A DNA stretch of 64,000 nucleotides from Piper betle. Taxonomy: Eukaryota; Streptophyta; Magnoliopsida; Piperales; Piperaceae. This document shows positions 1-12,560 of the stretch, piece after piece. Positions within the stretch are counted from its first letter, which is position 1; the number at the start of each line of letters is the position of its first letter. The notes beneath the pieces were generated by a model. It was not told where the DNA came from, did no database searches, and saw only the letters and a program-made list of their open reading frames with translations. The translations under genes were made by a program, and so were the position numbers. The stretch spans positions 99,227-163,226 of the forward strand of contig JAURVB010002461.1 of assembly GCA_033002965.1 (NCBI GenBank), in the 5' to 3' direction.

Positions 1-873
1 TATTACTTTTTGACACTTAAAATTGATAAATATATGATTTATATTACTTAAAAATATTCATTTAGCCAATCTAAAAAAATGTTTTGATAATTTTTATGAC
101 ATGATTCGGAGAGTCAATTACTAAATCAATTACTATAGAGTCATTCATGGAGTTCAACTCGGCAAACTACAAACTACGGAGTCGAGTTGATTCCGAGAGT
201 TTTTCGAGTCAAAAAGGAGTTTTAAAACTATGAGCTCGACTTTATGGTCATTGACTCACAATCATGTAAGGAGTCAATAATCTAGGGTTATGAACAATCA
301 GTGTAAAGCAACACTCCCATTAGGTTTAGCCTACTTTTAAAATTGGTGTAAGATCCCACAAAAATTAATTTCACGTTCAATACTTATTACCAAAGTTTTT
401 AAAAGTTGATAGATTGCAAGATCTTACAAAAATTAATTTAATATCTAATAACATCGACTAGAGTAAGATCAAGTACAATAATAATAAGGATGTGCTTATA
501 TATTTTTATTGATCATTTTGAATAAAAAATTTAGATCCATTTAGTTTGTATTTGGGCCAATAGTTAGTTTGAGATTCGTTTAATATAAAAAATATAAAAG
601 CATCTTTAGGTTTATTAGTTTGCACTTCAATCGGCCAATTATTACAACAAGCTAGTTCAAACTTAGTTTATGTGTGATTTTTTTACAGGTTGAGATTGAG
701 CCCTGAAAACTCCTATATATGTTCAATCAGGTTTGTATTTGATTTTGTAAGATCTAAAGATTTTGAATACACAACAAAAAACACTCCTATATATTAAAGA
801 TTTTGAATACACAACAAAAAACACATTTTTAAATATATATATATATATACATGACAAGGTGTCATTAATGGTA

Positions 874-912
<39 letters not shown>

Positions 913-1420
913 GGTAATTAATAATATCCGACATAGATAATTAATTTGTACAAAGTTGAAAATCATATCATGCTCATATGTAAATAGAGCTCAAGGAGTC
1001 ATGTGCATCAAACTCGTTTCATAATTCCATGAGTTATTAAGTCAAGAAGTGATGGCCGCCAACAATATTTAAGCAAACGTATAGACGTAGACAAATGAAC
1101 TCACCTGTCGTGTGTTACATACATCGCATATACAGTACATCCATCTGAGACCAGAAGGTTATTGGTCGAAAATATTTTTATAACAATATATTTCAGCAAA
1201 TTTTGAACTCAATGGAATTACTAATTAGCAAAGCCTGATCAATTTAAGGGGGGAATGAAGTTTCCAAGAGCTATTGACCTCAGAAAAAAACCAGTATACA
1301 AGGATGAACTTCATATATATATATATGTTAGAAAATAATTCTAAAGTTGGTGTACATATGTATAGAGAGAGAGAGAGAGATCAATGGATGTTTAATTTAA
1401 GGAGATAAGATCGTTTAATG
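1..1420. other. AT-rich upstream region with microsatellites
   Basis: No gene is recognisable here. The stretch is AT-rich. It has a CT-dinucleotide run passing directly into a TA run at about 874-912 and a GA run at about 1364-1380. Positions 140-260 contain several gagtcgag-like words that resemble the interior of the hAT-type elements found later in the window, so this may be an old fragment of the same family; I see no terminal repeats to prove it. Confidence 0.5.
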
Positions 1421-1430
1421 CACTATAAAA
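1421..1430 (+). promoter_or_regulatory. Probable TATA box of BAHD copy 1
   Basis: The word cactataaaa lies about 115 bases before the ATG at 1543. It is followed by a stretch without upstream ATGs close to the start, as expected of a core promoter plus a short 5' leader. The transcription start itself cannot be read from sequence. Confidence 0.5.
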
Positions 1431-1542
1431 GTGGAGGAAACCTGAACCCCAATACATAACAACCACTCACACAGGGTACTTTCCATAGTTCCATATCCAA
1501 GAGATTCACTTAGGACATTTTCTTGATAAAGAACAAGCATCA

Positions 1543-3721
1543 ATGGAGGTGAAGATAATCAGTACAGAGATGCTAAGACCGGCTTCTCCAACCCCTCCAT
1601 ACCTTCGTTACTTCAATCTCAGTTGTCTAGACCAGCTCTCCCCTCACGTGTTCGTTCCTCTCATCTTGTACTACCGCCACCATCAAATGGGCAACGCCCC
1701 CACTACTACTCCCGACATATCTCGCCGTCTCAAAACCTCTCTCTCTCAAAGCTTGGTGCAATTCTACCCACTGGCCGGAAGGTTTGTGGCCAAAGAAAAC
1801 CAGATCGAATGCACCGACCAAGGAGTCGAGTTTTATGAAACTAGAGTACTCCATTGCCAATTAGAGGAGCTCCTCAAGGAGCCTAACCAGATCAGCTTGT
1901 CCGAGCTCGTTCCTTGTTACCATACATACACCAAGCACTCTGGAAGAGAAGATGCTCTCTTGGCCGTGCAGGTCAATTTCTTCGACTGCGGCGGATTGGC
2001 ACTGGGAGTGAGCCTCTCCCACTTAGTCGGCGACGCAGCCACCTTTGCCACCTTCCTCAACGACTGGGCCTCCACCGCCGGCGTGGTGGGAAGTGCTCCC
2101 GCCCAAAAGACGCCGTTTGTCGTCCATCACCACCTCTTCCCGCATATACCCGGGGCACCCAGGCTGGCGCCTAAACTCGCCACCAATCCCACCATGAAGA
2201 GGTTTGTGATCGACGAGTTAGACCTCGCCGCTCTCCGGCGGAAGCGCGGTAGCGCCCCTACTCGCGTGGAGGCCGTCACGGCTCTGGTGTGCAGGTGCAT
2301 GGTGAGGGCGACAAGGAAGTCTGGGGCCAATAACGGTGAGGACGAGAGAGATTTCTTAGTAACCCATGCAGTGAATCTCCGACGGAGAATTGAGCCACCA
2401 TTGCCTGATGACGCCTTCGGAAACTTCTGGGTCTCTTGTTGCTTTGTCGCTGGAGAGCTCTCCAGCGGACGATGAGGATGGTGGCCTAGAGGTTAGTATT
2501 TACTGCTTTGTTAAACCGAGGCAAGCATCAAATATTTTAATTTTATAAAAAATTAAAATCTAATATTTGGTTGGTTCAATTAAAATTAAACCAAACCATT
2601 TATTCAATTAACTAAACTGAGGTAATTTTATTAACCAAACAGAAACTAAATTATAGTTCATAACCCCAATGATCAAACCAAATAAATATGGTTTCGTTTT
2701 GTTTTAAACGAACTCCAACCGAACTAAACAAAATAATAAATGATAATTTTTTTATCATTAAAGATTTATTTTATAATGTTTAGTCTAATTATTCTTAAAT
2801 TTTATTTATAAAATAAAGAATTTCTAGCACACATTTGAAGGTTTTACAAACTTATCACGAGCAGTTACTCGAATAAGATTCTACTATGAAACATTATATA
2901 ATAGATGTATAATAAATAATATATTAATTTTCCATCTCTTACATGTACATAAACAATGGTTTAATGGTTAAATGATATAGATTTTTACAAGTAAGGAGGG
3001 TGTTTAAGTATTATATATAAATGGTTTTTTTCTTCCTTATCTGGTTTTAAGCATTTGCTACGGCAATAATATCCTCTTTAGTCTGAACAATTCAGTGTAA
3101 ACATCATCCAAAGGGCCGGTGTGGCTTATTAAGCCAAGAGACTTGTTCGTACACGTGTGTGTCTATATATATATATATATCCTAATTGGTTTTCTTATTA
3201 AAGGTATAGTTGTTTTTTTAATTGTTGAGCTCGCTGTTGTTAGAATTTTACAATTTTTTTAGCAATAGCATAAAACAAAATACACGCACATTCTACACAT
3301 CAAAGAAATGTAATATACTCTCAATGAATAAGTTGCAACTTTTTCTGTTCTCTTTTAATAGGCACGACTCAGAGACAGTTTCAAAAAGGTGGACACAGCT
3401 TTAGCAAAGGACCTGCAAGGGCCACAAGGGTACCAGGCAATGGAGGCCATGATGGGAGCATTGTCAAAAAACCAAGGGAAGGAGACGGCCGTCTTCTCGT
3501 TCTCGAGCTGGTGCAAATTTGGACATTATGAAGCAGATTTTGGGTGGGGAAAGCCTCAATGGGTGAGCCCTGCCCTGCTACCAGCGAAGAATGCTTGCCT
3601 CTTCCTAGATCAGAAAGAGGAAGATGGAGTTGAAGTGTGGGTTTTTATGGACGCCGAAGACATGGCGAAATTCGAACAAGACCAAGAATTGCTTTCCTAC
3701 GTTTCTCCTTCACATAAATAA
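1543..3721 (+). CDS. Vinorine synthase-like BAHD acyltransferase, copy 1 (one-base frameshift)
   Basis: BAHD enzymes transfer an acyl group from acyl-CoA to plant alcohols or amines in the cytosol. Two exons fit: 1543-2491 (donor gttagt at 2492) and 3362-3721 (acceptor tttaatag). The first 310 residues carry the catalytic HLVGD (HXXXD) motif at residues 160-164, and exon 2 carries the structural DFGWG motif. The N-terminus (STEMLRPASPTPPYLR) resembles the vinorine synthase-like clade. Exon 1 is 949 bases long, one too many. Reading straight through stops at 2473-2475, whereas dropping one base near 2430-2440 gives SPADDEDGGLE joined in phase to exon 2, matching the second copy at 10.9 kb, for about 435 residues (usual family length 430-460). 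It is therefore a fresh pseudogene, an allele, or a consensus error. The substrate cannot be assigned. Confidence 0.82.
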
Positions 3722-4099
3722 GACTACTATGATAATTATATGTGTTCATTGTTGCTTCCAAGCAAGACGTTTTCACCCTTATCATATGAACCTTCTTATG
3801 ATGTTTCAGAAGTGATGATACAAAATTCAACAACATTATACTAGATGAAAAATGAGAATCAGATTTGAAATCTCAAACCCTTAATATAATTAGCTGCGTC
3901 AGACCAACATCACAGTTGTTCGATCATCAAGACAAGGATTTGGATTGTTACTGCCTCAAGCTTCCACGATTTAAGATGCATACAAGTTCCTGCACCCATT
4001 TTTTAGGTTCTTTATAAAAGAGAGATAACAACCTCATAGTTGTAGACATACAAAATTGGGCTAGTAGTATATGGTTGTCAAATTAGAGACAGTAGTAAT
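3722..4099. other. Intergenic, no feature seen
   Basis: This is the 3' flank of BAHD copy 1 up to the convergent pyrophosphatase relic. I see no conserved coding segment in it. Confidence 0.5.
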
Positions 4100-5998
4100 A
4101 GTTAACAGTAAGAAGCGCAGAGTTCCTACATGGAGTACCGGATAGCTTTCAGAGCATCTTCGGCAGGAAGGAAGTGATTGGCAGCAACCTCTTCGATCTC
4201 AGTTCTCTTGTCCTTATTTACATGAAAATCAGCCGGAGAAACAGAGCAACAAACCAAATTTTGCATTTCAAGATTAGCTCATACATAATTTTCATCATTC
4301 AAAAGTTTCAAAATAGTCGAGCTTGCGGACATGATCCTCCTCATCCCTCACTGCAGTTTATCATTAACTACTAATAGTTTCTCAAGTCACACACATATTT
4401 ATATCGATGCCACTTTTACACACAACTTTCCCTCTCCCCAATTAAAAACCATTATGGACAAGAATATATATTGGTTCTTACAGCTATGACACCTTGGCCT
4501 TTGGACTAGATAGCATTTATTATATTTGAAAGCTACACCCTCAACGTCGTCATCATCATTATCCTACAGTAGAAAACATCTTCACAAGCACCTTAGAATA
4601 TATCCAGTTCCCAAATAAATGTGGGCGTGAAAACTAATGAAGAAATTTCTGCCACTTACTGACATCTTTCCTTCTCCTAAAGGTCAAGCATCATTTTGAT
4701 TTCCATCAGGATAACTGTTTGAAGAAGTGCATAAGCATCACATAAAGGTTTTCCTTAAAAAAATATTCAAAGGATACAATCTTCAAAAAGGCGGCGGATT
4801 TCGGCAAGGTGGTTGGGAGGAACATCATTTATGTCTTTATAATGACGATGTTCAGGATCATCAGCGCATACTGCAATGATCTTGTCACCTCTTTCTCCCT
4901 AACACCATTTCAAGAGGCAAAAATCCGCATTTCATAACAAGAAATAATTTGAAGACTTCACGAGAACCTCGCTCTATGCTACAGGTAATAATAGAAATGA
5001 TGATCTTATGTGGGTTAGGTTTATCCCACATCGGTTGTAGAGGGTGTTGTTGGCTTATATATAAGCTAATAGGAAAGCCTTATTCTTTTCTTTTTAGGGG
5101 CCTGAAGGGTCCACATGTAAAAGTTGTTGGTGACTTGTATAGTTTCGAGCCAACTTGTATAATTTCGAGTCATGCCCAATGTGTGAAAGAGAGTTGTTGG
5201 GTTTATCCACACGTTAGAAGTTATTGGTGACTTGTATATAGCTGAAAGAGGCCCGTGATATCTATTACGAGTTTCACTTTAATTGTTTTAAAGTCCTTTT
5301 TGGGGGCCCAGGGTCGAACGATGGTTTCGAAATTTGGGTGGGGGGCGAAAGGGCCTAACAAATGTGGAAAATAATTTACAAGAAACTGCTAATTACTTAG
5401 CAACTAATGCATTCAGAGAATTTGGCCATTCACCTGATCAATCATGGGCATAAGGCCAATAGCCCGGGCCCGAAGAAAACAACCTGGGAGAACTGGCTCC
5501 TGAATCAATAACAGAACAAAAAGATACAAATCATTCTTAGTTTTTTCAGAGAGCAGACGAAATTCTAAACCTATATATGATAAGCAATACCTGCGTTAAT
5601 ACAAGGGCATCCATGGGATCACTGTCCTCGCATATAGTTTGAGGTATAAAACCATAATTGTGTGGATACACAACAGACGAGTAAGGCACACGATCGATCT
5701 AGACAATGAGAAAAACATATAAGCTGTGATGAATGACCACACAAGTATTTTCGCACGCTGATTTAATTGTCAAATTAGTTAGAGAATATACATAATCTGT
5801 GATCTTGGTTTTATTGGAGACTATTACCATAACCATGTAAATTGCTAATACTATACCTTGATAAGACCGCTTGTTTTGTACAACTCTTACTTAACCTTAC
5901 GACCTTTTCTAATTTCAACAACCCGCAAAACTTGGTTGAGAAAATGAACACCCACATCCACCGTCAACCAAGAAACAATATTTGCATTACCTTCATCT
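4100..5998 (-). pseudogene. Soluble inorganic pyrophosphatase, decayed
   Basis: The intact family hydrolyses pyrophosphate to phosphate in the cytosol. Exon remains read on the minus strand: about 5990-5863 (ends TSGLIK), 5698-5591 (phase 0, 36 residues), 5499-5434 ([18 protein letters not shown]), 4898-4778 ([17 protein letters not shown]), and about 4211-4139 (NHFLPAEDALKAIRYSM). The PPase signature EDSDPMD is kept in the 36-residue exon. The first exon has drifted, and a TAA replaces the tyrosine codon in the usual KVKYELDK context at about 5893. The last exon stops straight after YSM, and its acceptor phase does not match the previous exon. A TRIM element lies in the intron between the third and fourth exons. 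No start-codon exon was found. Identity is secure from the middle exons; loss of function is inferred from the stops. Confidence 0.78.
5009..5360 (+). mobile_element. TRIM-like miniature LTR retroelement, copy 1
   Basis: Two related terminal segments, starting tgtgggttaggtttatccc at 5009 and tgttgggtttatcc at 5195, surround a very short interior with no coding capacity. The second segment ends in gggcctaaca at 5360. The same family occurs at 44.0 kb and 59.8 kb, where a PBS-like remnant of the tRNA-iMet-complementary motif is visible. It sits inside an intron of the pyrophosphatase relic, in the opposite orientation. No clean target duplication is visible, so the edges are approximate. Confidence 0.6.
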
Positions 5999-8708
5999 TA
6001 ATTACACGTTATTCTATTGCAACCAATAAGCAAAAACATTTAAAAGATTCTTTTATTAAGTATTTTTCCTGATGCATAGTATTTATATGCTCATTCTTCA
6101 CCATGTACATGCCGCAAACATACGCATTCTGGAAAATACAACCTTTTGTTTCTCAAATAAAAGTACCACTTGTGAACATGGAAAAGTCGACATGCAATCA
6201 TTCCATTCAACTGGCTGCTTCCATCTTTTGTACACTTCAATAAGTGAAAAACATTGTACATTTTTTTTTTTAAAGTCACTTACAAAAACATATAAGACGT
6301 ATAAACATCGTCATACTGAGTGATCTCGTTTCGATTAGCAATGGCCAAGAAATTGAGGCGTCCAGACCCAACTGAGACAGGTCTCCTCCCAATGCTTCTC
6401 AGGCAGGAAAGCAATGCAAGCTCCTTAATTACAAGCTGGTTGTTCCCTCTCGGATTTCATATCTCTGCTACTGGTTCCTAATTGTTCCAGAGGACATCTC
6501 TCCAATCTCTTTGAAAAATTTGGGGCGCCATCTAGAATGTCCGAAGGAGGCATTCTAAATGGAAGAATCATTGTAGGAATATCAAGGGGGTTTATAAGAG
6601 TAATGAGATTGGATCTACTGTTGTGGTTGCAAAAGACGAGTTAAGATAAACTTTATGTTGGAGAGATGAATGGGGTGGGATAAATAGTAGACCATGTATT
6701 TGCTGAAGAAACTGCTAAGCTTGTGGATGAACTCATATGGTGGATGATGCTGCCGTTCAACCTTGCGATTCTGATGATGTTACAGCCCCATTCCTGCCGC
6801 ATAATCTCGCTGTGATCGATTCATGCTTCTCAAGTTTCTATGAAGACTTGTGTGTTCATTTAAAAACAAATGGCGAAATTAGGTGCTTATTTCGTTATCA
6901 AAGTATTTGATGCCTGAAAATTTTAAATAGAAGTACACTAGGAGTGCTAGACACTAGCAAATATGATCCAAAAAATCAGCTCAAAGAAGAACCAAATGAA
7001 AAAGAAAAAAGAAAAAGAAAAACAAATCGAAACGGAAAAATGGTTTAGAATTAATTTTTTTAGAAAAGAAATACTTTGAGGTGTAATATGGCAATTCATT
7101 AACAATCATACATGATATGTAACAGAAAAATAAAGATTGAATTTCCGAGTCACACTATTAGTTTTAGAATTGTTTGCTTAATTGGCATATCTTTACCAAG
7201 TAAAGCAAGCCTAGAAACTGTTACAAGTGCCAACCGTTAAATAGCCCATTCCACTAACCTGCCAAGAATTTGAGATAACTAATGTTCATGTAACTATTAG
7301 AAGAAAAAAAGGAAATCAACTGCTTGCAAAACATAGCTGGCACTAAAGTAAAGGACTGCACAAAGAGAACTAAATCCACCGCCAAAGGCACAAGTAGTTC
7401 ATGCAAATGCGAGCACATTTCCTATCATCACATTGCATTCATCATGAACCAATTTATTTACATGTTTTCATATGTAACAAGCCCTTAATAACGGCCAATT
7501 TCCTTTACAATCGACTCCAATTGATTTTCAGACCCAAAAAAAAAAACAGTAACGATAGCTTCTCAAAATCTCATATAAGCCTATCAAAACACCAACCCTT
7601 GAATGAAAGATATGTAGAACAAAAAAAGAAAGAACTTTTTTCACATTAACACACCACAAAATACTCCGAGCAATTTTCAGGTAATCAAGCAACCTCAGAT
7701 ACCAATATAATCAAACAAACCAATCCAATCACCAAAACAAAATATTTCGTGTTAAAAAAAATTCCTGGACGACGACGCTCTTCTCGCTTCCAATTATCAT
7801 AAGTAAGATAGCTATAGTTGATCATTGACATCACCAAATACTCAGAATTCTCCAGATCGATCCACATCGACTAGCTTCTCTTTATTTTTCTTCCAATGAA
7901 GTGGACAATACACATCTTCGAATTAGAAAGATCCAAACCAATATGATCCACTAGCTTTCTTTACACATGCCATTGTATCAAGTATTCATACACAATCAAG
8001 GGGGCCTATTTCCTTCATTAAATACTCTGGAATAATTAAAAAGGTAATCTCTTTATATACCTTTCCTGCACCCATAACAATAAAAAAAATCTTGGCCCAA
8101 AGCAAAAAAAACACATTAAGATGTCATTAGTTTTCGCCTAGGTGATGATGAAAACTGGTTATCAGGTCACGGTCATGGAGACGATATGAAAGCTTAAAGC
8201 ACCACCCGCATCAGAACCAACAAATCACATCAAATTTCAGGCCTTGTAGAAAAACTACCCACTTTATCTTTTACCAAGTTGCCCAAGTCCATAAATTAAT
8301 GCTCCTCAATCAAAAACAAAATAATTCTTATTCATCATATGTGTTAATTGTTGGTAAGCATCAATATTTCATGGGTAAAAAGATCAGGCATTGACTGATC
8401 AAAAAATTTGTTGCTCCCCTTAAAGTCATCTTTAGTACCCATAATTCAACCTCCTAGCGACACTATTTATTGAAATAAAGTTATATTCTAAATTAATTAA
8501 TCATGCTGCTACATTTTAATATGCATCACAGGTGATTAAGTAATTAACAAGACATTATTCGAAAAGTTAATCATGAGAAAGCTGATAGTTATTATAATAA
8601 ATGCCGATCATACACCATCTTACAATTACTAGAAGATGTTAATTCCCAGCATTTTCCAATTATTCGTTTTCAAATACACAACGCCATTAACTCTCGTAAC
8701 GCGGTTAG
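5999..8708. other. Intergenic, AT-rich
   Basis: No intact gene is seen. Around 6340-6830 there are short runs of less AT-rich, codon-like sequence with many stops that could be a decayed exon, but I could not place it in a family. The rest is AT-rich with poly-A and poly-T runs. Confidence 0.4.
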
Positions 8709-9435
8709 TCAGACGTCAACGGAGCAGCCCACCGGAAACTGTAGGCGTACGACGGCGACTTCGGCCGGGAGGCCATCCATTCGGAAGTAGGCGGCACAGT
8801 TGACGTGAATATGATAATGCCCAGAAATCCAAGTCCCGACCTTCCATCGGACCTGGCCGTCGGACTTGATATTGATGACAAAGTAGCCAGCGGCCTGGTC
8901 CTGCTGCACAGCCAGGGTGACGAATGGCGATACCGGGACAGCGTCACCACGGAGGTACGGCGACCAGACGACGACCTCATGGTGGCCTTGGTAAGATGGC
9001 GGGAGACGAGTGGCCAGTGTCACCTATGTTTAAATATACGTTAAAAAAATTTTCTCCTTAAGAATGCCGAAAATATAGATTCTAATTAAATTTTAAAATT
9101 ATAACGTTTTTTCGAATGATACTTCTCTTAACCTGTTGGTTGCGGTAAGTGGCATAAGTGGCAATCCTGTCATAATACACACGTATGCGGTCGTTGGGGT
9201 TGCGGGAGACGAGAGTGATCTGGATGACGGTGGTGAGGACGGTGGCGCCGGTGGCATTGAACTGGTAGACGGCAGCGTCTTGGAGTATGAAGCGGGGGTG
9301 GGCGGGGCGGAAGACCAGCCAGATGATGAGGATGATGAGGAGGATAAGGATGATGATGGACAGGAAGCACGCGAAGAGCTGCCGGAAGAGATGTTGGCGC
9401 CTGTGCTTTTTGTTGCCGCAGTCCTTCTCCGACAT
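8709..9435 (-). CDS. NDR1/HIN1-like (NHL1-type) LEA-2 membrane protein
   Basis: Two exons read cleanly: 9435-9133 (101 codons, ends YRNQQ, donor GTTAAG) and 9023-8709 (acceptor acatag, starts VTLATRLPPSYQGH), giving 205 residues. The start MSEKDCGN, a basic patch (KKHRRQHLFR) and one hydrophobic segment at about residues 22-42 describe a single-pass, type II-like membrane protein. The LEA_2 part has NPNDRIRVYYDR near residue 79 (family consensus close to NPNxRIGIYYD), then YQGH, WKVGTWISGHYHIHV and a cysteine near the C-terminus (CSVDV), all typical of Arabidopsis NHL1-like proteins. Such proteins sit at the plasma membrane and several act in pathogen response. Length and exon layout are normal and no defect is seen. 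A specific ortholog cannot be chosen from sequence alone. Confidence 0.9.
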
Positions 9436-10929
9436 GGTTGGAGATGGAAGTCAGGTAGATGGAGGAGAAGTAGAAGAAGGTGATAAGGTGAAGATTGGAA
9501 GAAGGGGTGAATGCGTGTAGTTTATTATATGGTAAGGTTGGCAATACTAAATGTGTACAATGGGGTTGGTGTTACTACTACTTGTGGCCTAATTGATTTT
9601 ATGTGCATAAGATCATGAGATTCTTCGTGTTATTGATAACCTGGTGACTAGGTTGGAGAGATGTGATCTTAGTATGTTCTTGTATTTTTTGGGCCACATG
9701 CACTGGCGGCGTTTCGATCTATGGTTTTTTTATCAGATTTGAGTGGCATTTCCTTCACCTTCCATTCCTTTGTGGGTAGCCCAAGTTGTTGTTAGGCAAC
9801 TATGAATTGATATATCACAAGACACTAGCTAGTTGAGATTAAATATATGCAGCATATTTAGGTGAAAGATAATCTACATTCGTATAGATAATACAACCAT
9901 TGAAACACTATGTGATCAAAATACTGTTGATAAACACGCGCTAAGGTAATTCTGTACCGGCAAAGTGATTGAGACTCCGAAGACTTTCTTGCACTCATAC
10001 GGTTTACGCTTAGATGAGATCGATAAGTCATTGCTGGGCAGAAGTGTACCACCGCTTTGATCTGCACAAAGTTATGGGACTTTTAATATGCAACGGCTAT
10101 TCACCTCTTGCTCTTAAAAAAATATGGAAACGAATAGCGTTGAGCCATTATTATAACTTTCTGATAACTTTGAGCTTGGTACGTAGAGATTCTTATTAAC
10201 TGTAATAGGCTTAATTGCAATAACCATGTTTATTTCACATAAATTTTACATGATAATTAAGGAATTGATGATGAGCTATATATGATATATCATGGGCTTT
10301 GCTACCATAATAACACTTTTCATATACAGTGTCACATGGCAATAAAGACATATTTGCTACATGCTGTGGCTGCCCCATCTCCATCACATTGACATTGTGA
10401 GGGGTCGTCCCAGGAAGAGGTAAATGTAAACTATGAACATAATCTTATTCAACCAATGACATTGTAAGCATGTAATGTGTGGCATCTACTATATATATAT
10501 ACATTAAATTGGGGCATGGACAATGCCAAAATTAGTGGGTATGCTTGAAAGCAACAACTTTGGACATAGGTAAGCAAGTAGGAAGAAATCTAGGCCATTG
10601 ATTTTAATTGAAGCCAATGTGTGCAATGGCCGACCTAACCTTGTGTATTGCCTTATTTTTATTTTTCCCAACACAAACGTTGTCTCTATTACATCGCTGA
10701 GCGCAGGTTTACACCACGATTCACGCTAGTGGTTCACAATTAGAGAAAAGAAACTCTGAGATAGAGGTTGAACGTACGTAATATAATCAAAAGATTTATG
10801 TCAAATCTTCATTATTCGACAATGGTGCTCGATTATGTATAATATGATAATGATGAAATTAGGAAAAGATGAGTTAACAATTCAAGAGCTATGAATCAAA
10901 TAAGAGCTGTGCTAAGCCCGTACGTGGGC
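9436..10929. other. Intergenic; contains left copy of a direct repeat
   Basis: This is the upstream region of the minus-strand NHL gene and of the BAHD relic. Apart from the direct repeat starting at 10441, I see nothing coding. Confidence 0.5.
10441..10870 (+). repeat. Direct repeat, left copy (flanks BAHD relic)
   Basis: The clearest part, about 10441-10635, matches 12230-12425 with shared words such as caacaactttggaca, gtaagcaagtagga and tctaggccattgatttta. A weaker match continues to about 10870 (atgataatgatgaaa). The two copies bracket the BAHD pseudogene, as expected if a whole gene unit was duplicated in tandem. Confidence 0.75.
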
Positions 10930-12215
10930 TTTACGCTTGTAGCCCACCAGCTTCTCCTACCCCACCTCATCGTCGGCTCTTCAATCCCTGCTTGCTAGAT
11001 CAAATCTCCCCTCAGATTTTCAGTCATCTCATCTTCTACTATACTCATAACCAAATCAGCGAGGCCACAGTCCCTGACACATCCCGTCGTCTCAAGTCCT
11101 CCCTGTCTCAATGTTTGGTGCAATTCTACCTATTGGCCGGAAAGTATCCAATGCAATGACCGACGAGTCGAGCTTCACGAAACTATAGTCCATGACCATC
11201 TAGAGGAGCTCTTCAAGAAGCCAGACAGGGGATTGTCCGAGCTTGTCCTCTGTAACTATACCTGCACAAAGTACTCTGGAAGAGAAGATGCTCTCTTCGC
11301 GGTGGAGGCCGACTTCTTCGACTGCGGCGGATTGGCACTGGGAGTAAGCCTCTCCCACTTCGTCGGCGACATGGCCAGTTTCGTCACTTTCCTCGAACGG
11401 TTGGGCCACCACCGGCGACGAAGCGGCGAATCCTCCCCAGCTCAATATCTTCCACTATCACCACCTCTTCCCACAAACACCAGGGGCCACCAGGGCAGCG
11501 TTCCCTTTTGCCACCGATTCTTTCATGAAGAGGCTCGTCATCGATAAGCACGACGTCGCCCCTCTCCGGCAGAAGAGCGGCGGTGCCCCCTCTCACGTCG
11601 AGGCGCTTACGGCCCTCATGTGCAGGTGCATGGCGAGGGCGACGAGGAAAGGTGATGGCCAAGATGAGAGACGTTTCATCGTCTCACAGACAGTGAATCT
11701 CAGCGGAAGAAGGGAGCCAGCCTTGCCGGACTACGCCTTCGGAAACTTCTGGGCCGTGGCCATTGCGTTGCCGGAGGGATCCCCGGCCGACGAGCAGGAC
11801 GGCCGCCTCGAGTTAATAGTATTAAGAGAATAGTGTTGCAAATCATTACCATCAATTTAGTATGGATAATCTTATGTTAGCTCAAATTAATACGAACATT
11901 TAAATTTACAATTAGAGCCATATACATGAGCTCTATATATACAACCCAAATACTTTGTACCAGCTACAACTTCTACTCGGAACAATTTAATGGGTCATAT
12001 ACACTGAGAAGGAATACATAAGGGTACAACTTCTCTGTTTTTAATTATTGCAGGCACAAATTAGCGACAGCATCAAATACATTGACAGGGCGTTTGTGAA
12101 GGAGGTGCAAGGGCCACAAGTGTATAAGAAGCCGATGGAGGCTTTTGAGAGTGCAATGCGATGCAAGCAATGGCAATCAATGTGCAAGGGCCACAAAGTT
12201 CAACTTTTCCAATGA
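10930..12215 (+). pseudogene. BAHD acyltransferase, copy 2 (dead)
   Basis: This is a close relative of copy 1. Recognisable pieces in shifting frames are SLSQCLVQFYLLAGK, FDCGGLALGVSLSHFVGD (HXXXD motif kept), VEALTALMCRCMARATR and DYAFGNFWAVAIALPEGSP up to about 11812. The start codon region is missing or altered, there are frameshifts and small deletions in exon 1, and the splice donor seen in copy 1 (gag/gttagt) reads gagttaat here. Exon 2 begins at 12054 (AQISDSIKYIDRAFVKEV) and stops at 12213-12215 without the DFGWG motif. Copy 2 shows which frame copy 1 should have at its exon 1 end. Confidence 0.88.
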
Positions 12216-12229
12216 GATGCAAACAAAAC

Positions 12230-12560
12230 CGTATTCAATCAATGGCACTGTGAGAATGTAATGTGTGCTGTATACTGTATGTAGACATTAAATTGGAACA
12301 TGGACAATGCTAACTTAGAGGGTATACATGAAAGAAACAACTTTGGACTTTGGTAAGCAAGTAGGAAAAAATCTAGGCCATTGATTTTATTTAATTAAAG
12401 CCTATGTGTCCAATATTGGACGCCTGGCTGCGAGCTATCACTACCCCCTACATAATGCAATCAAAAGATTGAGAATAGAACAAAAAATATTTATGCTTTC
12501 TCATCTCCTTTATTTGAGAATGGTGGTTGATAATAATGATGAAACCGGAAAATATAAGGG
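12230..12560 (+). repeat. Direct repeat, right copy
   Basis: This is the partner of the repeat at 10441. It begins just after the BAHD relic's stop and runs through the matching words listed there to about 12560 (gttgataataatgatgaaac). No third BAHD body follows it. Confidence 0.72.

Noticed and set aside
1543..12215. BAHD and NHL genes as a metabolic or defence gene cluster
   Set aside because: The two BAHD copies are a local tandem family and the NHL gene is unrelated. No other biosynthetic enzyme families are present.
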